Origin: an uncultured Collinsella sp.
GTDB lineage: Bacteria; Actinomycetota; Coriobacteriia; Coriobacteriales; Coriobacteriaceae
Reading direction: 5' to 3'
NCBI GenBank assembly: GCA_958437495.1
Contig: CAUBOH010000032.1
Location: forward strand, 1 to 16,257
Length of the DNA stretch: 16,257 nucleotides
Shown here: positions 6,606 through 14,487 of the stretch, piece after piece
Layout of the letters: every line of letters starts with the position of its first letter
Numbering within the stretch: the first letter of the stretch is position 1
Translations under genes and position numbers: made by a program
Notes under the pieces: model-generated
What the model was told of the DNA's origin: nothing
What the model saw: the letters and a program-made list of their open reading frames with translations, nothing else
Databases searched by the model: none

Positions 6606-9185
6606 CTAGAAGTCAAAGTCGTTGCCGAACGCGCGGTTCACGGAGAGCCGCTGCTCCCACTCTGCGTCGAACTGGTTGGTGTTTCCCACGCGCGCGCTTA
6701 TCCTGAGAATTGCGGCGACGCAGTCATCCACGTCGTCGGTCACGTGGAGCGTGACGCGGGTCTTACGCTCCTCAGAACTCCGTGAAACGCTCGCGAGCTC
6801 GAGCGTTTGCACCTCTGCGCAAAGGAGGCGGCTCGCGTCATCGGGGTCGTAGAGACCGACGCGCACGGTCAGCGGATTCACCTTCTCGGAGCACGGCTCC
6901 GTTTGGTATACGTCGAGGGTCACCGTTGAGCCGGTAATGGCGGGCCTTCCGCAAAGGAAACCCTGAACCCCCGTGCACTCCGCCGTCTGACGAGCGTCGA
7001 CTCGTTTTATGGTTACCACCGGAACGACATTCTCTTGCGGAGAAACACCGCCGTGGACATAGCGTGCGCCACTGCCGCGCAAACGCAAGCGTGTAATACC
7101 CCGAGGGAAGGCGAACCGTCCCTCGCCACCAAGCGAAAGTTGCGCTGAAGAGTATTCGATTAGAACGTCGCTCTTTGGCAGCGTCAAGCCCATGGCATAT
7201 CTTCTGCCGTGGCTAAGATTGTGACCGGAAGCATGGGCAAGATCGGTAAGACCGTCCGCCGCGGCAAAGTTATACTCTTCAACTTGGCCATCTTGATAGA
7301 GGAAACCGTGATCGGCGGTCACGAGGACCTTGCCGCATCCCGCGCGCAGAAGCTCACCGGCAATCTTCATCACCTGGGTGATTGCATCTTCGCATGCTGC
7401 GAAGACCTCGCCCTCGGTGTCGCGAGAATCACCGCGCTTGTCAATCGCGTTATGGTAGACCATCACGAGCGGAGCGCCCTCGACATTGGGCAAACCCTCT
7501 TCAAGGACTTTTGACGCCTGGATGAGCATGGCACCGGGAATCGCTGCCTCTACGACCTTTTGACGATTGGCGAGCCCATCGGTAGCATCGCCACCCTTCA
7601 ACACGTTTGCCGTAGCCAAGTCGACCTCCATAGTCCCTTCAGGAAGTAGTGCCGCCATACCCAGCTGGGTATAACTCGGCAACATGCAGGCCATTCCCTC
7701 GCAGCTCGCACTCACGAGGGTACGTCCCGAAGACAAGGCTCCGCCAGCGATACAATTCGAAAGGTCGGCACCAACCTCGTAGCGCATCGCATCGGAAACG
7801 ATAACGCCCAGACGCTTGCCCTTCTCGGCCATCGGGAGTTCTTTCTCGACTTTCTCGTAGAAGAATCCCGACTGCGAGGGAATAGTCGAGGGTGGATAGA
7901 CCCCCGAATCCATAAGATGCAGTTGCCAGCGATCGGTCAGGTCAACGAGAAACTTGCCATAGGCGGCATCAACCTTGGACACAAGCTCGTTGGCCCTCCT
8001 CCTAAACTGGGCGGTCGTATTGCGCATGGCATTCACAAAGCAACGGTATCCCTCGTCGATGCGGTACCAATTGGCGCAGTACGCGTCAAAGATTTCTCTC
8101 TCAGTCGTCGCCGCGGTGCATTCCGTCTTATATGCCTCGATTCCCTCGAGCGTCGTGACTGCAGCAGCCAGAGCCTTATACTGGTGGACATAGTCCTCAA
8201 ACCAGTGGGTATGCAGGCGTACGTTTAGCTCGTTTTGGGCATCAGCCGCGTGCAGCGTGCCGTCGAGAGCACGTCCAAGCATATCTGTGATAATCCAGTC
8301 ATCGAAGACTGCCAGAGCATCGTTGGTGCCGATAGGCTCCATTGAACGTTTGTCAGTGCCCACCGATGAAACGACGGCGTCGGAGTATTCGCGTGCCAGC
8401 GAGTCATATGAATCACTGGTGCGGCTGCTAGCGGCAAGGTCAGCGAGTATTCGCGCGGCATCCACTTTGAGCGACGCACTGTCACAAATGAGATCGGCAC
8501 AGCGCGCCTTGAGCATCTTAAGAGCAAGGTCTTCGAGGGTCGGGTCTTCACCCGTGGGTGCGGCATATCCCACAACTTCAAAGATCTCAGACCAAAGCGT
8601 TGTGACAAGCCCGCACTCGTAAATGACTCGCAACGTCCTATCCTGCCCGCGCCCAAGCTCGGCGAGGAGCTTCTTCACCACATCACGCACGGCATCGCGA
8701 GGAATCTCCGCCCTCGATCCTACACACGCGGCGAGCATCGCCAAGCGAAGAGAACGGTCGTCAGTCTTACTTAGCACGCTTGCCGCGAGGGCCTTGCGAC
8801 GCTCCTTTGAGTTGAAGAAGCGCCCATGTTCGGCGAGTGCGTCGGCAAGGGCCATAGGAACGCCGCATTCGCTCGCCCAGATGCCTTCCATCTTGCAAGT
8901 GAAGGGCGTGGCAGCGAGCTTTATGTCGTATAGAAAGTCATCCTGAAAACGCGGCTTTGCACCCGAACGATAAACAACAAGATTATGGGCAGGTCGCTCG
9001 CGAAGGATCGTCCGCTTGCATGCAAGCTCCGCACCGGTCGCGTCGAGGATAGCGCCGCCGTCCAAATCTAAAGAGGCGACAGTCTCGGCGTACTCGCCGG
9101 ACTCGTCCTCCCAGAACAGCGTCGCATGACCAAGGCTGAACTGGCCCTTGATCCTGTCCTCGATTTCATGAACGTCGATGTCCAC
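6606..9185 (-). CDS. pglZ: PglZ, alkaline-phosphatase-superfamily BREX core protein
   Basis: 859 residues. PglZ is found in all BREX classes and is named for phage growth limitation in Streptomyces; its fold is that of alkaline phosphatases, and some homologues hydrolyse nucleotides or phosphodiesters. The catalytic region spans about 455-730. VIVSDAMRYEVG at 461-472 holds the metal-binding Asp, VYHNAIDKRGD lies at 576-586, and VTADHGFLY at 622-630 holds the Asp-His metal pair. GARYVHGGVSPQENVVPV at 706-723 is a conserved late motif. The first 440 residues are mostly helical, and a small domain of about 120 residues follows the phosphatase core. Translation starts at a GTG at 9185, 5 bases after the brxC stop, with GAGGTAGGA just upstream. 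It stands between brxC and pglX, whereas the classical type 1 order is brxC-pglX-pglZ. Its exact substrate in BREX is not settled. Confidence 0.95.
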   Translation of the reverse strand: MDIDVHEIEDRIKGQFSLGHATLFWEDESGEYAETVASLDLDGGAILDATGAELACKRTILRERPAHNLVVYRSGAKPRFQDDFLYDIKLAATPFTCKMEGIWASECGVPMALADALAEHGRFFNSKERRKALAASVLSKTDDRSLRLAMLAACVGSRAEIPRDAVRDVVKKLLAELGRGQDRTLRVIYECGLVTTLWSEIFEVVGYAAPTGEDPTLEDLALKMLKARCADLICDSASLKVDAARILADLAASSRTSDSYDSLAREYSDAVVSSVGTDKRSMEPIGTNDALAVFDDWIITDMLGRALDGTLHAADAQNELNVRLHTHWFEDYVHQYKALAAAVTTLEGIEAYKTECTAATTEREIFDAYCANWYRIDEGYRCFVNAMRNTTAQFRRRANELVSKVDAAYGKFLVDLTDRWQLHLMDSGVYPPSTIPSQSGFFYEKVEKELPMAEKGKRLGVIVSDAMRYEVGADLSNCIAGGALSSGRTLVSASCEGMACMLPSYTQLGMAALLPEGTMEVDLATANVLKGGDATDGLANRQKVVEAAIPGAMLIQASKVLEEGLPNVEGAPLVMVYHNAIDKRGDSRDTEGEVFAACEDAITQVMKIAGELLRAGCGKVLVTADHGFLYQDGQVEEYNFAAADGLTDLAHASGHNLSHGRRYAMGLTLPKSDVLIEYSSAQLSLGGEGRFAFPRGITRLRLRGSGARYVHGGVSPQENVVPVVTIKRVDARQTAECTGVQGFLCGRPAITGSTVTLDVYQTEPCSEKVNPLTVRVGLYDPDDASRLLCAEVQTLELASVSRSSEERKTRVTLHVTDDVDDCVAAILRISARVGNTNQFDAEWEQRLSVNRAFGNDFDF

Positions 9186-9190
9186 AGTTC

Positions 9191-12100
9191 CTACCTCGTA
9201 ACAATGATTCCGTCGTCGACCTTGGCCTCGAGCTCGGCGCGCAGCGCCTCGAGATAGTCGTCGACATCCTGCCTACTCTTGATGGTCGGTTTTCCATAAG
9301 CCCCCGCACGTAGCGAGCTCAGCGCACAGGTCATGGGCGCTTGGGTCCGAGCGGGCTCGGGCTGCGACCCAGCGACTTCCCCGTCAGACTCGTCGTTTTC
9401 TTGCGTGTGCGCAGAAACGGCCGCAGGTGGATTGAGCAGGGAAACTATGCTTGCCGCCTTGGCATCCTTAAACGACTCAAGGAAAGTCCGTATGCGCAGC
9501 GATGACTGCTCTTCGGCGAGTCTCGCCGCTGCTTGATCGAAAATCTCTGCAAGCGAGAGACGCGCTTCCTCTGGCACCGTATCCATGTCATACGCGCTCT
9601 CAAACGAAGCGCGATATTCGTCGAGCTCCTTGGCAACGTCGGACCTTAAGCTCTCCCTAGCACGGTCAATCTCGCTCTTCGCCCGCCTGACATCACTCGC
9701 AGCGCGAGGGATATCGCGTGATTTATAACACTGAGGGTCGTTCACGACCGCAAGCGCTCCCTCAAGGTCGGAGGTAATGTCGATGCCGAGGTCACGCATC
9801 TCGGCAAGGCCGGTTTCACCGAACCCCTTGACCTCATTCCACTTAACAGCGAGCGGCGAGCCTTCAACAAACTGCTTCATACTCGACAGGTCCGCCTTGT
9901 CCTCCGCAAGGGCGTCCGCTCTCTCGGGGAACTGGTCGACGAGCCATTTCCAATCAGCATTCACCGCGCCAAGCGCAGCGTTAAGCTTGTTAAGTTTCCC
10001 GGTAAATTCGGTAGCGAATGGATATGTCGAGGCTCGTCCCTCGGCAGCGCGGAACGCTGGAACTTCCTGCTCGAGATAGGTCACCATCTCGCCTGCGATG
10101 GACTTGGCATCGCCACCAACGGGATTGGTGCCCACGAGTTTTCTGAACGAGCTCTTAATCGATGCGAGACGCTCGGGAGACACGGCCTCAACCTTGGCAA
10201 CGACAAGTTTATCCATATCGCGACCAACTTTGAGCGCCTGCGCGAGAGCGGTGCCCTCGAGGAGCGACCCCGCCTTACGAATCTCGACACGACCGGCGGC
10301 GTAGAGCGTCGCCACCGCATTGCGAACGGCAACGTCGGGCCATCCGTACTCGTCCTTCGTAAAGTGCGCCATCAGACTCGACGTGCCATCGCCGCCAACG
10401 GTTACCGCGTAGCCCGGACCCATGATGCCGATCCAGTTAAGTACCGTCTGGGCATACTCGGGAAGAGGAAGGTCAATCATCGATTGGGCCGGCAGGCAGC
10501 TGTTGTAAACGTCTCTGTCGGTGTAGTTCTGCACAATTTGTTGCAAGCCCGTGTAGCTGCGCCGCACAAGTTCGCCCACAGCACACTCGATGGCGACCTT
10601 GCCCGAACCACTCACAGAGTCGGTAATGTTGACTCCAGAAACATAGAAGCGCGCCTCTCCGATCAGCTCATCTAAATCGGCGCGGAGTTTACGCGACTGC
10701 CCGTTGAGTACTGCCCTCTTGTCAGCGATTATCGCGTTGCGAATCTCGTTCGAACCACTCGCCTGGTTTACGTACTTATTGGTCTTTACGAACAAGGCGA
10801 CATCGTTGAGAAACGCGTTGGGATCGTGCAACACAACCGTGAGTGTCTTGGGGCCAGAGGTTTGAACATCCACGATACCACCGGATGGAGCATCGGTCAC
10901 AATGTCAACAGTCAGGTCGTTACCCGAACGTCCGATGGCGTCGCCGTTCACCTTAAGATTGTATGGGAAGGCATGCGAGAAGGAACCATTCTCGTAGCTT
11001 GCGCGCGAGGCGCCAACGATATCCTTAAACGCATCGCCAATCTTGTCGCGTACATCCGAGGTCTGAATCTCCGTCGTACGGATTTCCGTCTCGATCTCTT
11101 TCTCATCGTCGGTAAGGTACTCATAGATGTTCGAGTTGGGGTTACGACGTATGTAGAGCTGACGCTCAAGCTCGGCAAGCGCATCCTTAATTTCTTGCTC
11201 GAGCGTTGCCGTATTCTGTTTGAAAGAGCCATACAGGAGCACGCGCAGGTTTCCCGGCGTTGCCTTGAAGTCCTTGCAGTATTTGACGAGCAGCAGTGCC
11301 TTGAGGACGCGGATCGCCATGGGCATGTCAGCAAGGTTTGTCTCGGCGATGCTGATGGCACCATAGACCTCGCTCTTTAACGAGTTGCGCAGCCCTTCGA
11401 ACATTGAGTCGAACGTTGCCAGATTCTGGCCCTCCGTCGAGCCGTCACCGCGGTTGAGTTCGACGCCGACCTCCTGAAACACGCCGAGCATGGAGCGGGC
11501 TCCCGTAGAATGGTGCTTGCCCGTGAAGGCGTTGTAGTCGGAAAGACCACGCATTGCAGTGATGAACAGGTCAAACTGATAGGGCACAAAGGGGTACGTG
11601 CCTACAAAATCGTCCTCATCCTTGTAGCCCACATAGCGCTTCGAACCATCGGCGAAGTCAAAGAGCACCGGGAAGTCGTCCTTGTACCTGTCGTACATTG
11701 CGCCCAGGGCGGGGAGGGCATCGCGGCTCTTGGCCAGAAGACGCTGCTTGATGACCTCCTTGGCGTCCTTGGACGTGAGCTGCATCTTGACCTTGAACCG
11801 CGCCTGGATCTTAGAGAAGTCGTTGGCGGACCTGTCGGTCATCTGGCCGATGGTGTCCTCCATGTTCTCCTGGCTGGTGACAACCACCCATGAAGCGCCG
11901 TCGCACACGGTGGCGAGTTCCTCTGCAACGGATTGCAGATTGGTCATCAAGTTTGAATCCTTGGCGATGTACTGGCCGGCCTCGTCGACGAAGAAGTTCA
12001 AGCGGAACCCGGGTCCGTGCGCGTCGATGTATTCTTTTACGCGCAGCGCGAAGGCGTGGATGTCAGGCTTGTAGGTCTGCTGGTAGTAGCTTACGACGTT

Positions 12101-12763
12101 GCCGTTGGTTCCGGGCTCATTTCCGCACACCTCGTCGAAAGCCGCGGTGATCTTGGTACCGTAAAGGAGCGCCGCCTTGCGGACGTCTTCCCACGGTTTT
12201 TCGGTTGCCGCCTCGATCCTCGCCTTGAATGCGTCCAGCAATCCCTCTCGATCGAGGTCATATTCCATTTTGGCGATATGCTGCTGGTCGCCGTCAAAGT
12301 AGCCGCAATGGTGGTTGAATACCTTGATGAAGGCAGCAAGAAGACCTCCCGCCTCGGTGCGGCCCTGGTTGGGCGCGATGATGTCGATGTTGAAGAGGAT
12401 CGACTCGCTCGGATGGCAGGTGCGGGCCACTTCCATGGCGCCCCGCAGGGCAGGGTCGTCCTCGAGCTTAGGCAGGATATAGTCAACGGCGCGTTTACCG
12501 GCAACCTCCTGGTCCTCCAAAAGCACCGCGAGAATCTTGAGCATGTGAGATTTACCGCTACCGAAGAAGCCCGCGATCCATGCGCCATTACCGGTGGCAT
12601 CGGGATCGTTGTACTCATCAAAGAAACGGTTAAGGTGACCGGCAAGTTCGGGAGTAATCACGTACTCGTCGAGCTCGTTAGCAAGATGCTCAACGCTGGA
12701 AGCCTTCACAACGGCATCAATCGGCCTGTCGATCGGCTTTTCGTACATATACTCGTATTTCAT
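9191..12763 (-). CDS. brxC: BrxC, large P-loop ATPase of BREX
   Basis: 1190 residues, the usual length for BrxC (related to PglY of the Pgl system). The protein is AAA+/ORC-like. Walker A is GFFGSGKSH at 65-73, and Walker B is LNFFVDEAGQ at about 255-264 with D260 and E261. A sensor-I-like strand WVVVTSQEN follows at 292-300. The long remainder is largely helical, with coiled-coil-like stretches around 940-1110, an acidic/Pro-rich linker at about 1115-1145, and a short conserved tail with PTIKSRQDVDDYLEALRAEL. BrxC is required for host methylation and phage defence and is thought to assemble with BrxB, PglZ and PglX. The start at 12763 is well supported: AGGGGG at 12771-12776 lies 7 bases upstream, partly overlapping the brxB stop. 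The gap to brxB is 11 bases and to pglZ 5 bases. Confidence 0.96.
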   Translation of the reverse strand: MKYEYMYEKPIDRPIDAVVKASSVEHLANELDEYVITPELAGHLNRFFDEYNDPDATGNGAWIAGFFGSGKSHMLKILAVLLEDQEVAGKRAVDYILPKLEDDPALRGAMEVARTCHPSESILFNIDIIAPNQGRTEAGGLLAAFIKVFNHHCGYFDGDQQHIAKMEYDLDREGLLDAFKARIEAATEKPWEDVRKAALLYGTKITAAFDEVCGNEPGTNGNVVSYYQQTYKPDIHAFALRVKEYIDAHGPGFRLNFFVDEAGQYIAKDSNLMTNLQSVAEELATVCDGASWVVVTSQENMEDTIGQMTDRSANDFSKIQARFKVKMQLTSKDAKEVIKQRLLAKSRDALPALGAMYDRYKDDFPVLFDFADGSKRYVGYKDEDDFVGTYPFVPYQFDLFITAMRGLSDYNAFTGKHHSTGARSMLGVFQEVGVELNRGDGSTEGQNLATFDSMFEGLRNSLKSEVYGAISIAETNLADMPMAIRVLKALLLVKYCKDFKATPGNLRVLLYGSFKQNTATLEQEIKDALAELERQLYIRRNPNSNIYEYLTDDEKEIETEIRTTEIQTSDVRDKIGDAFKDIVGASRASYENGSFSHAFPYNLKVNGDAIGRSGNDLTVDIVTDAPSGGIVDVQTSGPKTLTVVLHDPNAFLNDVALFVKTNKYVNQASGSNEIRNAIIADKRAVLNGQSRKLRADLDELIGEARFYVSGVNITDSVSGSGKVAIECAVGELVRRSYTGLQQIVQNYTDRDVYNSCLPAQSMIDLPLPEYAQTVLNWIGIMGPGYAVTVGGDGTSSLMAHFTKDEYGWPDVAVRNAVATLYAAGRVEIRKAGSLLEGTALAQALKVGRDMDKLVVAKVEAVSPERLASIKSSFRKLVGTNPVGGDAKSIAGEMVTYLEQEVPAFRAAEGRASTYPFATEFTGKLNKLNAALGAVNADWKWLVDQFPERADALAEDKADLSSMKQFVEGSPLAVKWNEVKGFGETGLAEMRDLGIDITSDLEGALAVVNDPQCYKSRDIPRAASDVRRAKSEIDRARESLRSDVAKELDEYRASFESAYDMDTVPEEARLSLAEIFDQAAARLAEEQSSLRIRTFLESFKDAKAASIVSLLNPPAAVSAHTQENDESDGEVAGSQPEPARTQAPMTCALSSLRAGAYGKPTIKSRQDVDDYLEALRAELEAKVDDGIIVTR

Positions 12764-12770
12764 AGAGTTG

Positions 12771-12776
12771 CCCCCT
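12771..12776 (-). promoter_or_regulatory. brxC ribosome binding site
   Basis: AGGGGG stands 7 bases before the brxC ATG and overlaps the TAG stop of brxB, so termination of brxB delivers ribosomes directly to brxC. It fixes the brxC start. Confidence 0.75.
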
Positions 12777-13380
12777 AAAGGTCAAACACGTTCGTCGCGC
12801 GATAGTAGCCGCCGTTTGCTTCGGACGGGATGTTCAATATGTCAAGCGAGGTCGAACCGTCGGCGTTCTGGCGATATTCGCCAGGGAACACCAACACGAC
12901 GGGTTTATCCGTCTCGATTTCGCCGAGCAGTGTATGAGTTCGGACAAAGGGAAACGTCTCTCCAACGCCTGTGATGAACGCAATGTCGCACCCGGAATCG
13001 TCGATAGCTGCCTCGACGACAGGCTTGATGACGCTGCTCACGCTAATGGTGTCCTGAAGCATCATGATGAGCTCGTCGCGCGTGGCGGTTTGCTCGGCCT
13101 CGCAAAGAGGCTCCCACATGCCCTCAGAATCCAGGTAGTCGAGAACGATGTCATAAAGGTTCACTCGCGCAGCGCGGACGCCCCTATTGGGCAGGTCGTC
13201 GGAACAGATGGCGGCTATGAGATCTCGAGCATACGACCTCTGCGCGGGGGGATACGGCAAAACATACGTCGACTGTCGCATCGTATAGCCCTTGCGGCCG
13301 AGTAGCGCGTCGTCGGAGAGACGCTCAACAATGAAAGCACGCGCTTCGGGCGATCCGATGTGTTTGAACTTTTTGGTCAC
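12775..13380 (-). CDS. brxB: BrxB, BREX core protein (DUF1788)
   Basis: 201 residues, typical for BrxB/DUF1788. Conserved features are the N-terminal region up to RQSTYVLPYPPAQRS (about 35-49), the central FITGVGETFPFVRTHTLL at about 135-152, and the strand PVVLVFPGEY at 160-169 followed by the ending NGGYYRATNVFDL. BrxB is essential in type 1 BREX and is thought to bridge other components; no enzymatic activity is established. The start is the GTG at 13380, which shares GTGA with the brxA stop, a classic translational-coupling overlap. An upstream ATG at 13503 would add 41 residues translated wholly inside brxA with no family resemblance, so I reject it. Position between brxA and brxC is the standard type 1 and type 5 arrangement. 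Confidence 0.92.
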   Translation of the reverse strand: MTKKFKHIGSPEARAFIVERLSDDALLGRKGYTMRQSTYVLPYPPAQRSYARDLIAAICSDDLPNRGVRAARVNLYDIVLDYLDSEGMWEPLCEAEQTATRDELIMMLQDTISVSSVIKPVVEAAIDDSGCDIAFITGVGETFPFVRTHTLLGEIETDKPVVLVFPGEYRQNADGSTSLDILNIPSEANGGYYRATNVFDL

Positions 13381-13985
13381 AGCAAAACACCTGCTTTCGG
13401 AAACAGCTCGATATCCTGCGGAGCGCGCTCGCGAATGAGGTCCGCAAAACGCGCCGAGGGATAGAGCGGGGTGATGTTGCCCGCGTTGTCGAGGAGGCGG
13501 CACTCGCGGAGCATCCCGAATGCTCTGAACTCGAGTTGTTTGAGCGACTTTTCGGTGAGGCGTGCAAGTTCGGGATGATCAACAGACTGCTCATCTACAA
13601 AAGCGGCCCATGCCGTTCGGGGCACATCGGGCACCATATTGGAAAAGCGCGCGGCAACGACGTCAGTCGAGAACGAATACAAGACCTGGTAGGTACGGCA
13701 GATGGCGAGCCATGTCATGGCGAGCTGGTCGTCATCGACGGCATCGGCCAAAAATGTCACCTCATCCGCGTCAAGCATCCTGAGGCGTTTAATGATCTCG
13801 GCACCAACACGCTTGCGAGTGCTCTCTTTGTTGAGGCTGATAATATCGTCCTCGACTATGCGGCGCCTAACCTCTGTCCAATCGGGAGTGTCGACAAAGG
13901 CCCTCGCAACCTCAGCAGTCTCGAATCTACGAGCGCCAATGCTCGTAAAGGAAAGACTGTACTTCTGCCGTTCATTACTTGTCAT
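13377..13985 (-). CDS. brxA: BrxA, BREX core protein (DUF1819)
   Basis: 202 residues, the normal size for BrxA/DUF1819, a small, mostly helical protein for which DNA binding has been proposed. The family pattern is clear. It opens YSLSFTSIGARRFETAEVA, followed by DWTEVRRRIVEDD with Arg-rich helices. The diagnostic MTWLAICRTYQVLYSFSTDV lies near 89-108, then HPELARLTEKSLKQLEFRAF and MLRECRLLD toward the end. The ATG at 13985 has AAGGAG at 13993-13998, 7 bases upstream, inside the coding end of the RHH gene. The two genes overlap by 11 bases and so should be co-translated. It overlaps brxB by 4 bases at the other end. BrxA heads the core operon as in classical type 1 BREX. Confidence 0.93.
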   Translation of the reverse strand: MTSNERQKYSLSFTSIGARRFETAEVARAFVDTPDWTEVRRRIVEDDIISLNKESTRKRVGAEIIKRLRMLDADEVTFLADAVDDDQLAMTWLAICRTYQVLYSFSTDVVAARFSNMVPDVPRTAWAAFVDEQSVDHPELARLTEKSLKQLEFRAFGMLRECRLLDNAGNITPLYPSARFADLIRERAPQDIELFPKAGVLL

Positions 13986-14178
13986 TCGTAAGCTCCTTGA
14001 TTAAACATTCGCGAACGTATGCACTTAAGCTTGTGCCCTTCAGAGAAGCGGCTTCCTTGGCGGCATCGCGCAATGTATCGGGGATGCGCACGGTTATTGC
14101 GGTCTGTTCGCCACTCACGAGAAACTCGCGAATATCCGTGGCGCTTGCATCTTTGCGCAGCAAGTCGGCATAACCCAT
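13975..14178 (-). CDS. ribbon-helix-helix DNA-binding protein, probable operon regulator
   Basis: 67 residues from the ATG at 14178. The last 43 form a ribbon-helix-helix domain of the CopG/MetJ/ParD type. QTAITVRIPDTLRDAAKEAA is the DNA-contacting strand plus first helix; KGTSLSAYVRECLIKEL is the turn and second helix. Such proteins bind short dyads as dimers and commonly repress their own promoter, either alone or as antitoxins. No toxin partner is visible beside it. Its end overlaps brxA by 11 bases, so it is the first gene of the BREX transcript and its likely autoregulator (inference). The start is uncertain: 14178 has GGGGATGG a few bases upstream, ATGs at 14187 and 14193 lack this, and a TTG at 14247 is in frame. 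The frame in fact stays open back to a TAA at 14343-14341; see the slippery-heptamer entry. Confidence 0.75.
   Translation of the reverse strand: MGYADLLRKDASATDIREFLVSGEQTAITVRIPDTLRDAAKEAASLKGTSLSAYVRECLIKELTNDK
13993..13998 (-). promoter_or_regulatory. brxA ribosome binding site
   Basis: AAGGAG, 7 bases before the brxA ATG, is the strongest Shine-Dalgarno match in the operon. It lies within the last codons of the RHH gene, linking regulator and brxA translation. Confidence 0.8.
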
Positions 14179-14254
14179 GTTGACCATCCCCATGTTTGCG
14201 ATATGCAATACATTGTTAGTAAAAAATCGATTCCCATTGTCTTGCAATAGGCCT

Positions 14255-14267
14255 GCGATGTCATCGC
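14255..14267. promoter_or_regulatory. 13-bp perfect palindrome, candidate operator or RNA hairpin
   Basis: GCGATG T CATCGC, two 6-base arms around one base, lies 77 bases before the proposed RHH start, in the region that should hold the BREX promoter. As DNA it suits a small dimeric regulator such as an RHH protein. As minus-strand RNA it would give a 5-bp stem with a 3-base loop, 18 bases after the slippery heptamer. Which, if either, is used cannot be told from the sequence. Confidence 0.35.
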
Positions 14268-14285
14268 CTTTTCTGTAAATGGACC

Positions 14286-14369
14286 CTTTTTTAGTTCGCG
14301 CGGTTTGTTGTTCAACAATGCTGCGAACGGCGTGAATGCCTTATGGTCGTTCCGCGTTACCACCACCAT
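14286..14369 (-). other. short upstream reading frame ending in an A AAA AAG slippery heptamer
   Basis: An ATG at 14369 opens a frame of 28 codons up to AAA AAG at 14291-14286, preceded by A at 14292. This is A AAA AAG in the correct zero-frame phasing, the heptamer used for -1 frameshifting in dnaX. A -1 shift there enters the RHH frame at GGG 14286-14284, which is open to the RHH stop, giving a joined protein of about 131 residues. Without the shift the frame continues to 14115, for 84 residues. The ATG has no clear Shine-Dalgarno and directly follows an in-frame TAA. Alternatives are a one-base indel in the A run, a decayed N-terminal extension, or chance in a leader. Confidence 0.3.
14305..14318. 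promoter_or_regulatory. 14-bp dyad TTGTTG-TT-CAACAA, candidate operator
   Basis: Perfect 6-base arms around a 2-base centre, in the shared region between the divergent BREX operon and the plus-strand gene. It is a candidate site for the RHH protein or another regulator. There is no second copy nearby to support it. Confidence 0.3.
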
Positions 14370-14487
14370 TTAGCACGCTTACAGACGCTTTGGCACCTAA
14401 CGCCCGTTGTTCGATGCGCGCCCTTTACCCAAACGCCTACACTTGAGCATTACAGGTCAATATCGCCACCAGACAAGCGAGGCTAAC

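Larger units (their letters stand above)
14179..14487. promoter_or_regulatory. divergent intergenic region (BREX operon and plus-strand gene)
   Basis: About 310 bases separate the RHH gene from the divergent coiled-coil gene, and the promoters of both should lie here. It is more AT-rich than the flanking genes close to the RHH start (about 14190-14250). I could not fix a convincing -35/-10 pair on either strand. It holds the two dyads and the slippery heptamer listed separately. Confidence 0.5.

Noticed and set aside
6596..6616. Longer pglX start at 6616
   Set aside because: It would overlap pglZ and add seven residues. The ATG at 6595 has AGGA at a proper distance and fits the family N terminus.
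5204..6706. 500-codon open frame on the plus strand
   Set aside because: It is antisense to the PglX catalytic half, including DPACGSGH and NPPY. Such long shadows are expected in 70-80% GC DNA, and the Arg/His/Gln/Glu-rich content is not protein-like.
12017..12778. 253-codon open frame on the plus strand
   Set aside because: It is antisense to the BrxC ATPase domain with its intact Walker motifs, and is a shadow of GC-rich coding DNA.
13381..13503. Longer brxB start at the ATG 13503
   Set aside because: The extra 41 residues lie wholly inside brxA in another frame and have no family resemblance. The GTG at 13380 gives the GTGA overlap and the normal BrxB length.
14115..14369. 84-codon minus-strand frame as a separate gene
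   Set aside because: Its 3' two-thirds overlap the RHH frame, its translation there is rich in Trp, Cys and Met without any domain look, and the start has no Shine-Dalgarno. Only its first 28 codons are of interest, for possible frameshifting.
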